A stretch of 36,921 bases of DNA. It comes from an uncultured Prevotella sp. GTDB lineage: Bacteria; Bacteroidota; Bacteroidia; Bacteroidales; Bacteroidaceae. The number at the start of each line of letters is the position of its first letter. Positions within the stretch are counted from its first letter, which is position 1. The stretch lies in the NCBI GenBank assembly GCA_947302435.1, contig CAMYVQ010000024.1:1-36921 (forward strand). The letters are read 5' to 3'. Both the position numbers and the translations under genes were made by a program. This document shows positions 15,542-25,556 of this stretch, one piece after another. The notes under the pieces are model-generated. The model saw only the letters and a program-made list of their open reading frames with translations, searched no databases and was not told the origin of the DNA.

Positions 15542-17326
15542 ATGTCAGAATTAACAAAGAACGTTCAGCCGTTGCAGGATTTCAACTGGGACGAGTTTGA
15601 AAACGGCACCGTAGCCAACGTCAGCAAGGAAGAGCTTGACAAAGCCTACGATGAAACCTTGAGCAAAGTGGCCGACCACCAGGTTGTCGACGGTAAAGTG
15701 ATTAGTGTCGACAAGAAGGAAGTGGTTGTGAACATCGGCTACAAGAGCGATGGTATCATCCAGGCCTCTGAGTTCCGCTACAACCCCGACCTGAAGGTGG
15801 GCGACACCGTAGAAGTCTACGTTGAGAGCGCAGAGGACAAGAAGGGCCAGCTGATTCTTTCCCACAAGAAGGCTCGCATGTCGAAGTCTTGGGATCGTGT
15901 CAACGAGGCTCTCGAATCGCAGGCCATTATCCAAGGCTACATCAAGTGCCGCACAAAGGGTGGTATGATTGTCGACGTGTTCGGCATCGAGGCCTTCCTG
16001 CCCGGTTCGCAAATCGACGTTCATCCCATACGCGACTACGACCAGTTCGTAGGTAAGACGATGGAGTTCAAAGTGGTGAAGATCAACCAGGAGTTCCGTA
16101 ACGTGGTTGTTTCTCACAAGGCCCTCATCGAGCAGGAGCTCGAGGCTCAGAAGCAGGAGATTATCTCGAAGCTGGAGAAGGGTCAGATTCTGGAGGGTAC
16201 CGTGAAGAACATCACCAGCTACGGCGTATTCGTAGACCTCGGTGGCGTAGACGGACTCATCCACATCACAGACCTCAGCTGGGGCCGCGTTGACGATCCT
16301 AAGAAGGTTGTTGAGCTCGACCAAAAGATTAATGTCGTTATCCTCGACTTCGACGAAGAGAAGAAGCGCATTGCCCTTGGCCTGAAGCAGCTCACTCCTC
16401 ATCCTTGGGATGCTCTGGACGCCGACCTCAAGGTTGGTGACCACATCAAGGGTAAGGTTGTCGTTATTGCCGACTACGGTGCATTCGTTGAGGTTCAGCC
16501 CGGTGTTGAGGGTCTGATCCACGTCAGCGAGATGTCTTGGAGCCAGCATCTGCGCAGTGCTCAGGAGTTCCTGAAGGTTGGCGACGAGGTTGAGGCCGTT
16601 ATCCTGACACTCGACCGCGACGAGCGCAAGATGAGCCTCGGCATCAAGCAGCTGAAGGAAGACCCATGGGAGGCTATCGAAGTGAAATATCCCGTTGGTT
16701 CGAAGCACACCGCCAAGGTTCGCAACTTCACCAACTTCGGTGTATTTGTGGAGCTTGAGGAAGGTGTTGACGGCCTGATCCACATCAGCGACCTGAGCTG
16801 GACGAAGAAGGTGAAGCACCCCTCAGAGTTCACAAAGGTTGGCGAGTCCATCGACGTTGTGGTGCTCGACATCGACAAGGAGAACCGTCGTCTGAGCCTT
16901 GGCCACAAGCAGCTCGAGGAGAATCCTTGGGATGTCTTTGAGGACAAGTACACCGTCGGAAGCGTTCACACTGGTAAGATCACGGAATTGCTCGAAAAGG
17001 GTGCCGTTGTTCAGCTCGACGAGAATGTTGAGGGCTTCGCCACTCCTAAGCACCTGGTGAAGGAAGACGGTTCGCAGGCTGTTGCCGGCGAGGAACTGCC
17101 CTTCAAGGTCATCGAATTCAACAAGGATTCCAAGCGTATCATCCTCAGCCACAGCCGCACTTTCGAGGACGCACAGCGTGAGGAGAAGCGCGCCGCCCGC
17201 AAGGCTGCCGCTCCCCGTGCCAAGAAGGAAGAGGCTGCCAAGATCGAGAATGTTGCTGCAAGCACCACGCTTGGCGACATCGACGTTCTGGCCCAGCTGA
17301 AAGCTCAGATGGAGAAGGGCGAGTAA
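15542..17326 (+). CDS. rpsA: 30S ribosomal protein S1
   Basis: RNA-binding ribosomal protein that helps recruit mRNAs, important in a phylum with few Shine-Dalgarno sites. 594 residues with about six S1 (OB-fold) repeats from about residue 40 to 545. The best preserved read YGVFVDLGGVDGLIHITDLSW, YGAFVEVQPGVEGLIHVSEMSW and FGVFVELEEGVDGLIHISDLSW (each quoted in part). The C-terminus is basic and Ala-rich (EEKRAARKAAAPRAKKEE), then acidic. Codon use is biased as in highly expressed genes. Antisense frames over 400 codons long are shadows of this bias. It is monocistronic between a structured leader and a strong terminator. Confidence 0.96.
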   Translation: MSELTKNVQPLQDFNWDEFENGTVANVSKEELDKAYDETLSKVADHQVVDGKVISVDKKEVVVNIGYKSDGIIQASEFRYNPDLKVGDTVEVYVESAEDKKGQLILSHKKARMSKSWDRVNEALESQAIIQGYIKCRTKGGMIVDVFGIEAFLPGSQIDVHPIRDYDQFVGKTMEFKVVKINQEFRNVVVSHKALIEQELEAQKQEIISKLEKGQILEGTVKNITSYGVFVDLGGVDGLIHITDLSWGRVDDPKKVVELDQKINVVILDFDEEKKRIALGLKQLTPHPWDALDADLKVGDHIKGKVVVIADYGAFVEVQPGVEGLIHVSEMSWSQHLRSAQEFLKVGDEVEAVILTLDRDERKMSLGIKQLKEDPWEAIEVKYPVGSKHTAKVRNFTNFGVFVELEEGVDGLIHISDLSWTKKVKHPSEFTKVGESIDVVVLDIDKENRRLSLGHKQLEENPWDVFEDKYTVGSVHTGKITELLEKGAVVQLDENVEGFATPKHLVKEDGSQAVAGEELPFKVIEFNKDSKRIILSHSRTFEDAQREEKRAARKAAAPRAKKEEAAKIENVAASTTLGDIDVLAQLKAQMEKGE

Positions 17327-17349
17327 TCCCCCACTCCCATCATCATAAT

Positions 17350-17389
17350 GACTGCGTTTCCCTGTCAAGGGGGAACGCAGTCTTTTTTT
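17350..17389 (+). terminator. Rho-independent terminator of rpsA
   Basis: GACTGCGTT (17350-17358) pairs with AACGCAGTC (17374-17382), extended by TCCC/GGGG, followed by seven T. Confidence 0.9.
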
Positions 17390-17407
17390 GTTGTTTCCGT
17401 CGAAACA

Positions 17408-17439
17408 TTTGCATGTTTCATTATAAATTACTACCTTTG
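17408..17439 (+). promoter_or_regulatory. Bacteroidetes-type promoter of the mscS-like gene
   Basis: TTTG (17408-17411), 20 bases, TACCTTTG (17432-17439), 32 bases before the ATG. Confidence 0.65.
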
Positions 17440-17471
17440 CAATGAACGAGCAAACAATCCATAACTAAAAC

Positions 17472-19208
17472 ATGAAGAAACTATTCATCACCATTCTATC
17501 ATTGTTGTGCTGTCTGGCACCCCAAGCTATTGCACAAGAGAAAGTTGACAGCGACTCCATCATCCGCCATTTGCAAGCCCAGTTACAAGAGATTCAGCTA
17601 CGCGACATCATGTTGAGCGAACAATTGGAACGTAGCGGACAGGCACAGCGTTCCGACTCTCTCCGCAAGTCACAGCTGAAGGCACGCATTGACTCCCTTC
17701 GCCAAATTACAGCTGGCGCATCGCTTGTCATCGACGGTGACACACTCCTCAAACTATACGCACGAAAAGGCGGCATGCTGGCAGAAGACCGCATAGAAGG
17801 TATCAAGAAGCAGATACTCAGTCTTGGTAAGCGGCTGACCTTTTTCACCGATTCCTGCTATGTGTTCGAGGGGGAGTTCTATTCAGATATCATGGTGGGC
17901 ACGGATGTCGTCATGAGTATCAGCGACGAAGACGGACTTTGGGAAAACTGCACCCGGAAAGAATTAGCCGAACGCTACCGCAACGTGATAGAAAAGAAGA
18001 TACAGGAGATTCACGATGAATACGGCTTGCAACAAAAACTCACGGGATTACTGACCGTGGCACTGATACTGATAGGCCAGTGGCTGATTTTCAAACTAAC
18101 ACTATGGCTCTATCGCCGTTGGCGCATCCGTCTATTACGCATGTTGCTACGTCGCGCCAAACCCTTGAATATCAAAGAGTATGAGGCACTCAATATTCAC
18201 CAGTTGGGAGTCGTATTCTTGGTGACATTCCGCATTCTGCTCATCGTTGTCATTCTGATGCAGCTCATCGTCACCATCCCACTGGTATTCTCCGCATTTC
18301 CCGAAACCGAAGCATTTGCCTATACCATCTTCGGCTATATCTGGAATCCTGTTAAGAACATCTTCGGGGCCGTATTAGGATTTATGCCCAACCTGTTCCA
18401 GATTATCATCATCATACTTTGCTTCCGCTATTTAGTGAAAGGCATTCGGTATGTGATGAACGAGATTGGCAACGGCAACCTTAAAATCAACGGTTTCTAT
18501 GCCGACTGGGCCCAGCCGACCTTCGTTATTGTCCGCGTATTGTGCTATTCGTTCATGTTCGTCATGATATGGCCACTTCTGCCAAGCTCCAACTCTGAAG
18601 TATTCCAGGGTGTTTCGGTATTCATCGGTGTCATTGTGTCATTAGGTTCATCCTCAATCGTCGGCAATGTGATGGCAGGCATGGTAATGACCTATATGCG
18701 CCCGTTCCGCATTGGTGACTTCATTCGCTTTGGTGACACAGAGGGCTTCGTCATTGAGAAGACGGTGCTGGTGACCCGTATTCGAACCCGTAAGAACGAT
18801 GTCATCACCATTCCGAACTCGAACCTTCTGACCTCACAGACATCAAACTACACGGTAGCCGCCCAAAACTATGGAATCGTCGTCCACACCAAGGTGACCA
18901 TTGGCTACGACATGTACTGGAAAGACATACGCCAGCTACTCATCAATGCAGCCAAAGCCACACCTGGCATTAAAGCCACACCCGCTCCTTTCGTCATGGT
19001 GACGGCTCTCGACGATTTCTATGTGGAATACGAAATTAACGCCTATACGAGCAAGTCAGAGACATTGCCCGTAATCTACTCAACCCTACGCCAAAATATC
19101 CTTGACAACTTCCATGAGGCAGGTGTTGAAATCATGTCGCCCCATATCTTTGCACATCGCAACGATCTGGAGCTACAGATTCCAAAGCATCAACAAACGA
19201 AGAATTAA
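17472..19208 (+). CDS. MscS-family mechanosensitive channel with periplasmic N-domain
   Basis: Inner-membrane channel that opens on membrane tension to release osmolytes. 578 residues: a signal peptide (cleaved near AIAQ, residue 21), a helical, probably coiled-coil, periplasmic region (about 30-180, rich in Gln/Arg/Asp), then hydrophobic helices near 191-212, 243-268, 293-320 and 345-368. The MscS core has the pore helix VSLGSSSIVGNVMAGMVM (about 391-408) and the beta-domain RIGDFIRFGDTEGFVIEKT followed by IPNSNLLTSQTSNYT. It is larger than E. coli MscS (286 aa) and closer in plan to MscK/YbdG-type forms. It converges with trpS, leaving 3 bases between stop codons and no terminator. Confidence 0.88.
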   Translation: MKKLFITILSLLCCLAPQAIAQEKVDSDSIIRHLQAQLQEIQLRDIMLSEQLERSGQAQRSDSLRKSQLKARIDSLRQITAGASLVIDGDTLLKLYARKGGMLAEDRIEGIKKQILSLGKRLTFFTDSCYVFEGEFYSDIMVGTDVVMSISDEDGLWENCTRKELAERYRNVIEKKIQEIHDEYGLQQKLTGLLTVALILIGQWLIFKLTLWLYRRWRIRLLRMLLRRAKPLNIKEYEALNIHQLGVVFLVTFRILLIVVILMQLIVTIPLVFSAFPETEAFAYTIFGYIWNPVKNIFGAVLGFMPNLFQIIIIILCFRYLVKGIRYVMNEIGNGNLKINGFYADWAQPTFVIVRVLCYSFMFVMIWPLLPSSNSEVFQGVSVFIGVIVSLGSSSIVGNVMAGMVMTYMRPFRIGDFIRFGDTEGFVIEKTVLVTRIRTRKNDVITIPNSNLLTSQTSNYTVAAQNYGIVVHTKVTIGYDMYWKDIRQLLINAAKATPGIKATPAPFVMVTALDDFYVEYEINAYTSKSETLPVIYSTLRQNILDNFHEAGVEIMSPHIFAHRNDLELQIPKHQQTKN

Positions 19209-19211
19209 GGC

Positions 19212-20327
<1,116 letters not shown>

Positions 20328-22655
20328 TTAATCCTTGATAATATGAATGTCTCGCTGGGGGAACGGAATCTCGATACCATTGGCGTTCAGCGTGTCGTAG
20401 ATGCAGGTGAGCACATCGCTGGCCACAGCTGCACGCTTGGCCACCTCGGCCCAGACAGCGATTCTGAAGTCTACACTCGAATCGTTCATGTTCACCACAA
20501 TGGCATGGGCCTCTTTCGTGGGATCCATCCATTCGTTCCTGAGTCCGTTGACAGCTTCGTCCACGAGCAGCTGCACCTGCTTGAGGTTCGAGCCGTAGGC
20601 CACACCGAACACGATGGGCACCAATACATATCCGTGGTTGCGGGTCAGGTTCTTGTAGTTCTTGTCGAAGAGCTGCGAATTTTGGAAGGTGATAATCTCA
20701 CCTGCCAGCGACTCTACGATGGTCGATGTGTAGCTGATCTGCTGCACCTTGCCTACTGTTCCATCCACCTCAACCCAATCGTTCACTTTCAGTCGGCCAG
20801 CCATGAGCGAAGCACCATAGAAGATATTTTCAATGATATTCTTCGAGGCGAAACCGATACCCGTGGAAAGGCCTCCTGAAATGGCCAACAGCCATGCCAA
20901 GGAGATATGGAGGATTCCAAGCGAGAGCATCAGCCAGACACCCCACACCAACACCTGGATAATATTGCGGCTCATCACGGAACGCGAGGCTGCCGTAGAA
21001 GGGTCCAAGCTTGAGAAATGCAGTTCGAGGAAAGACAGCAGCGTGACAGCTATATAGCGGAAGAGGAACCACATGCACACCACCATCGACAACTTGATGA
21101 TGGAGAGCTTTAGATTCTCCATGTCAACAAAAGGCTCGTTGAACAACCGCCAGCAGAGGTCGCTCAGATTGAACACATCGGCTGCCCAATAGATGCTCAG
21201 CATGATGGAAAGCACAGCCATCACGGGAATCACCACGCTATAGACAAACATGTAGTGCCACGTCTGCGTGACGGGCTTACGATCCATGTCCGTCCGTTCA
21301 CGATAGATGCCCATCCACCGGGAGACACAAGTGATGGTAAGGACACAGGTGAGTTGCATCACCCACCAGATGATAATCTGCACAGACAGCAACGTGTACC
21401 CCATCCACGAACAGACCAGGGCACCGAGGAAGACGGCCAGCGACACGTAGGTATAGAACATGTCCTGCTTAGGGACGTTTTTATTGTGCCGGCGAATGCC
21501 AATCCACTGCCATGTTGTGACAAGCAACAAGATGGGCGGAAAAATAAGATTCACCAATTCTTTCGGAATCAGGATGATACGGAAGGCAATCACTAAAAAG
21601 CCGACGACCACCAATGGGGCATAGATACGGAAGGCACTGTTGATCTGTTTTCCATCCACACGCAACAAAAGGGAGAGCAGAATGACCCCAAGAAGCCACG
21701 AGAACTCAATGAGCAATCCTGATGCCATGATAAAGAAATGCTGTCCGAAACCATGTCCGACGGCAAGTATCAAGGCAAACGTGATGGTTGTCGTCGCCAT
21801 GATGATATAGCTACGCTTCTCCATGAAGGAATCGGTCCTGAACCGTTTGGGAATCAGGAAACGGAAGACCAGCAGATTGATAAGCGTGGCAATGATGACA
21901 TAGAAGACGAGGATCACAAACAAACCGAACATGTAGGTGCTACTCCATTGCGAAGAAGGTGTTGCCGTGTATTTGTCATTGAACGTCTGCACCATCTCCT
22001 CACATTTTTCGGGTAGGTTCTTCAATACCGTAAAGTAATTGTCGCTGCCATTCATGAAGATGCCACGCTGAATCTCGGCATAACGATCCTGCGCATAGTC
22101 GTTGAGATGCTTCAAGCGTTGCTCGCTCATCTCATAGTAACGTATATAGTCGGCTGTCTGCGAGCGGTTCTCATCCAAAGAATTACGAATATGGATGGCC
22201 AAGGCAAGACACACGCTGCGGTCGGTCTGTGCCTTCTGCCCCAACAAAGAGACAGGCATCTGCCGCAGACTTGCTATCAGACTGTCGAACTTGGCAATCT
22301 CGGCCCCATGACTCTCAAGAAACTCCTTGAAAGGCAACTGCTGCCGCTGGAATTGCTGATACTGCTCGGTAGCCTCATGACAAGCGTAAGTAAGGTCGAA
22401 GACATAATTGGTGTTCTGCGAATAGAGCATCAGCGAGTTCTGGTTCGAGCGTTTGATGGTCTCCATCAGTTCGTTTCGGATGGCCCTGTTCTGTAAGCGA
22501 TGCGCCGTCATTTGACCGTTCACCTCATTGTACCGCTTCACCAACTCCAATCGAAGCACCCCAAGTGTCTCGTCGAGATTTTCCTCTTTCAGTACCGCGT
22601 TTGCCTTTGGAAATATTGTGACCAAAACGGTCAACAATAATAGAAGTCTTTTCAT
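20328..22655 (-). CDS. Large MscS/MscK-like mechanosensitive channel
   Basis: 775 residues: signal peptide (MKRLLLLLTVLVTIFPKANA), a periplasmic helical domain (about 25-235), some ten or eleven membrane helices (about 243-590), and the C-terminal MscS core with pore-lining ISGGLSTGIGFASKNIIENIFYGASLMAG (split: about 588-616) and beta-domain RLKVNDWVEVDGTVGKVQQISYTSTIVES. The multi-helix layout resembles MscK or YjeP/MscM. It shares little visible sequence with the MscS-type gene at 17472 outside the pore and beta-domain, so the pair is not a recent duplication. It leads trpS by 24 bases. Confidence 0.88.
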   Translation of the reverse strand: MKRLLLLLTVLVTIFPKANAVLKEENLDETLGVLRLELVKRYNEVNGQMTAHRLQNRAIRNELMETIKRSNQNSLMLYSQNTNYVFDLTYACHEATEQYQQFQRQQLPFKEFLESHGAEIAKFDSLIASLRQMPVSLLGQKAQTDRSVCLALAIHIRNSLDENRSQTADYIRYYEMSEQRLKHLNDYAQDRYAEIQRGIFMNGSDNYFTVLKNLPEKCEEMVQTFNDKYTATPSSQWSSTYMFGLFVILVFYVIIATLINLLVFRFLIPKRFRTDSFMEKRSYIIMATTTITFALILAVGHGFGQHFFIMASGLLIEFSWLLGVILLSLLLRVDGKQINSAFRIYAPLVVVGFLVIAFRIILIPKELVNLIFPPILLLVTTWQWIGIRRHNKNVPKQDMFYTYVSLAVFLGALVCSWMGYTLLSVQIIIWWVMQLTCVLTITCVSRWMGIYRERTDMDRKPVTQTWHYMFVYSVVIPVMAVLSIMLSIYWAADVFNLSDLCWRLFNEPFVDMENLKLSIIKLSMVVCMWFLFRYIAVTLLSFLELHFSSLDPSTAASRSVMSRNIIQVLVWGVWLMLSLGILHISLAWLLAISGGLSTGIGFASKNIIENIFYGASLMAGRLKVNDWVEVDGTVGKVQQISYTSTIVESLAGEIITFQNSQLFDKNYKNLTRNHGYVLVPIVFGVAYGSNLKQVQLLVDEAVNGLRNEWMDPTKEAHAIVVNMNDSSVDFRIAVWAEVAKRAAVASDVLTCIYDTLNANGIEIPFPQRDIHIIKD

Positions 22656-22686
22656 CTCTATTTTAGTTTTGCTTCTTTTTAGAGTG

Positions 22687-22718
22687 CAAAGGTACGATTA
22701 AGCAAGCAAAAAGCCAAA
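22687..22718 (-). promoter_or_regulatory. Bacteroidetes-type promoter of the MscK-like/trpS operon
   Basis: On the minus strand TTTG (22718-22715), 20 bases, TACCTTTG (22694-22687), 31 bases upstream of the ATG at 22655. Confidence 0.65.
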
Positions 22719-22764
22719 TTTTATCCCTATATAATTGACTTTCGTCTATCTTTTATAATTATAC

Positions 22765-22805
22765 AGAGAATGAACCGACTGTTGGGCCGGTTCATTCTCT
22801 TTTTT
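22765..22805. terminator. Strong stem-loop after the glycosidase operon
   Basis: AGAGAATGAACCG (22765-22777) pairs perfectly over 13 bp with CGGTTCATTCTCT (22788-22800). The T run (22796-22805 region) follows on the plus strand, although the gene that needs terminating (ending at 22816) reads leftward. On that strand the stem is preceded by A and followed by GTATAATTATAA, so it would act as a stem with a weak U tract. Confidence 0.6.
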
Positions 22806-22815
22806 CCCGTAGGAG

Positions 22816-25542
22816 TTATTTGACGACTTTCTTGCCATTGATAATATTAAGGCCTGGACGAAGGGAGGGACGGCGGATGCCATCAAGACCATGGATAACG
22901 GAAGGCTTCTCTGAAGTTGTAAGGCCATTGATGCCTGACAGTTCCTGACCTCCCATAATGGTTTTTACATCGTCGGCAGAGATGGCGTAGTTGTAGATGC
23001 GCACATCGGCCAAGTAGGCCGTCAGATAAGGATCGGAAGCAAACTGGCTGCGTCCTAAATAGTTGAGCAGCGGATGAAGCTCTGAAGGACGGATATTGAT
23101 GCCAGTGGAAGAAGCCACCTCCTCACCGTCGACATAGATACTGGTCTTCTCAGTACCCATAGTGACGACAACATGCTTCCACTGATACGAAGTGAGCTTC
23201 GTGGGACAGTCTATCGACAGTTCGTCGCCGCCATTCTTGATGGCGAAGCGCATCTTACTCGTATAGCTGTTGCTGGGAGTAAGGAACATGTAATGCTCGG
23301 TGTCGGTGCCGAAATCGAAGATGCGCTGCCAATTGCTGGCACCACGCCAATTCACCCACAAGGCAATTGTGAGTTCGTCGCTATTGGCCACCTCGTATGG
23401 CAACTGGGCATACTCTTTGTTGTTGCCCACCAAACTCAAGGCTTTCGTGTCAGCCTGCTTTCCATCGACATAGCGGCCCGTTTTGGTGCTGAGTACAGCA
23501 TCCATCATGTTGCGTGTCGCATCGTATGTATTGCCGTTCATCTGCCAATGGGCAATAAGCGAGGCATGGCCTGAAGGTGTAGCCGCCACAGAGTCGGACC
23601 ACTCGGAAATGTTCTCGGCACGGTCGATGGCACGCACACGATAGTAGTAGGACTGTCCCTGCTGACAAGTGTTGTCGACATAGTAAGCGGTCTTCACCTT
23701 GCGTGCGATGGTGTTCCACGTGCGTGTCTGCTGATCGGCACGCAGAATCATGTAGCCATCAAGGTCTGCCTCTTCGCCTGCCGTCCACTCTAAACGCACA
23801 CTGGCCGGAGCAGCCTTGGCAGAGAGTCCCTGAGGCACAGCGGGTGCCACAGTCTCGTAGTCGACATCAACGGGTACGAAACGCCACATCATACGCTTGG
23901 CAGCATTGCCCGTGAGCTTGGTGACCTGCACCACGCCAGTCGTGGCAGTAGTACCCCGGGATGCCAAGTAGAGCGCACTCTCACGATTGCGAATATAGTA
24001 ATAACCATTGCCGGCATATTCTATATACCACTGTTCGTTGCTTGATGGATAGTCCTGCGTCCAGCCAATAATCTCACCATTGTTGGCCGTAGAGTAGTTG
24101 CGCACATTAAGGCGCATCTTAGTATTGGCAGCCGACTCGATGTTATAGAAGCTGAAGTCGCCCAGCATTTCGGGAATAGACTGTGTGGGCGTGACAATCC
24201 AGTGCTGCTTGTCGGTTCCCGCGTATTTCTGCTGGGAAACGGTAGATCCATTACTGGGGCAGGCCACCACGCTGCCCGTCATGCAGTTGACTAATTTATA
24301 GGTGCCGTTGATGGGTGAAGGGGCCACATCGGCTCCCCACGTAACGTCAATGACACATTCGGCATTGGTCTGTCCTTTCTGATAGCCATTGCCGCCGGGA
24401 ATCGTCTGCTGGAACTCATGGAAGGGACCATAACCGTCGTAGTAGACCTCGCGCTCGGTAGACACGAACTGATAGGAAGTGGTGACGGCCTGACGTTCGG
24501 AAGAGCCGATGAAAGCCTTCACGCGACCATCGTCATGACGATAGACGGAGGCTGCCGTCCAGTTGTTCAGGTGCTGGGCGTAGGCCAGTCGCTCACCGTT
24601 ACGGCTGATGTCGCAAAACTCGCCACGGGTACGGCTGTCGAAGCCCCACCAGATGCCCACGGTCATACCATGCTCAAGTCCCACCATCGGCTCGACGACA
24701 TTGTGCATCTCGTCGTTGTAGCCCACCTTGCCATCGGCCTGCAGGCGGTCATAGTAGGCAATATATTTTTCCATGGAACCTGCCAATTGGTGGGTATTTC
24801 CCCAGTCGTAGTAATCCTTTCCTGCATTATACCACTCCAACGCCTTGTCGTTGTTGAGCGTGTTGCCACCCACCATAGCGATGTCAGCACAACGCGGATA
24901 GTTTTCCCTCAACAATTTGGCCACCTGAGCATGTCTGGTAGGATTAGCGCCTTCCTCCAGCGACCAGTAGTCGCCTTCGTTGAAAGCCGAGATGCCCACA
25001 ATCGGATGCGTCGTGTTTTTCTGCATCCAGTGTACATGGCTGTTAATCATGGCAGCCCAGTTGTTGACGTTAGCCACTTTATTCTTAACATAATATTCTG
25101 GTGGCTGTCTGTTTGGATCTTCCTCAGTAGGACCTACGGCCTCCTGATCGGCCGTAAAGACGAGAGGCAGCGTCTTACTCACAATATTGAAGATATTACT
25201 ACGCTCTTTCAAAACATCGACCATCGTTGAAGGCAGCACCGAGTCGTTCTCCAGTACATCAGTGTAGCGGAAAGCGGTACGACCGATGCCCACGTTTTCT
25301 TTGCCCATGTGGTTGAGCCCCTTGCGCAGATTCTGCTCGTTGATCCAGGCCTGGTCGAGTCCCCATGTGGGGCTGAACCGCTTGCCTTCGCCAGTGATGG
25401 AGAAGGGAACGGTGACATCGGCCGTCGACGGATAAAGGGGCAGATTCATACTGGACGAAGAACGGGGTTCATCCTGTGCAAAAGCAGTGGCCGTGCTGAG
25501 CACGGTCACTGCCATAATGGTAAGGCGGATTATCTTTTCCAT
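22816..25542 (-). CDS. Secreted multidomain glycosidase-like protein, unassigned catalytic domain
   Basis: 908 residues, signal peptide to about residue 22 (STATAFAQ). Residues about 50-400 look like a clan GH-A TIM barrel: GISAFNEGDYW (Asn188-Glu189) fits the acid/base strand, and GYNDEMHN (Glu278) or VVEP (Glu284) the nucleophile strand. I do not recognise the family. Then come a ricin-type beta-trefoil region (about 415-560, with QHWIVTP, NEQWYIEY and YYIRNRESALYLASRG), a FnIII domain (about 567-660), a LamG/concanavalin-like domain (about 665-860, HWQMNGNTYDATRN..IALWVNWRG), and a tail ending SLRPGLNIINGKKVVK that resembles a short type IX sorting signal. It starts 14 bases after the GH128-like gene, so the two act together, probably on an extracellular glucan. 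Confidence 0.75.
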   Translation of the reverse strand: MEKIIRLTIMAVTVLSTATAFAQDEPRSSSSMNLPLYPSTADVTVPFSITGEGKRFSPTWGLDQAWINEQNLRKGLNHMGKENVGIGRTAFRYTDVLENDSVLPSTMVDVLKERSNIFNIVSKTLPLVFTADQEAVGPTEEDPNRQPPEYYVKNKVANVNNWAAMINSHVHWMQKNTTHPIVGISAFNEGDYWSLEEGANPTRHAQVAKLLRENYPRCADIAMVGGNTLNNDKALEWYNAGKDYYDWGNTHQLAGSMEKYIAYYDRLQADGKVGYNDEMHNVVEPMVGLEHGMTVGIWWGFDSRTRGEFCDISRNGERLAYAQHLNNWTAASVYRHDDGRVKAFIGSSERQAVTTSYQFVSTEREVYYDGYGPFHEFQQTIPGGNGYQKGQTNAECVIDVTWGADVAPSPINGTYKLVNCMTGSVVACPSNGSTVSQQKYAGTDKQHWIVTPTQSIPEMLGDFSFYNIESAANTKMRLNVRNYSTANNGEIIGWTQDYPSSNEQWYIEYAGNGYYYIRNRESALYLASRGTTATTGVVQVTKLTGNAAKRMMWRFVPVDVDYETVAPAVPQGLSAKAAPASVRLEWTAGEEADLDGYMILRADQQTRTWNTIARKVKTAYYVDNTCQQGQSYYYRVRAIDRAENISEWSDSVAATPSGHASLIAHWQMNGNTYDATRNMMDAVLSTKTGRYVDGKQADTKALSLVGNNKEYAQLPYEVANSDELTIALWVNWRGASNWQRIFDFGTDTEHYMFLTPSNSYTSKMRFAIKNGGDELSIDCPTKLTSYQWKHVVVTMGTEKTSIYVDGEEVASSTGINIRPSELHPLLNYLGRSQFASDPYLTAYLADVRIYNYAISADDVKTIMGGQELSGINGLTTSEKPSVIHGLDGIRRPSLRPGLNIINGKKVVK

Positions 25543-25556
25543 TGATAAGAACTTTT

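Noticed and set aside
15551..16819. A 422-codon frame antisense to rpsA
   Set aside because: Arises from the codon bias of rpsA (rich in GAC/GAG/CTC); the translation is Leu/Asn/Val-rich with no domain.
24418..25230. A 270-codon plus-strand frame inside the 908-aa glycosidase-like gene
   Set aside because: The minus-strand protein has a signal peptide and clear modules; the plus-strand frame has neither.
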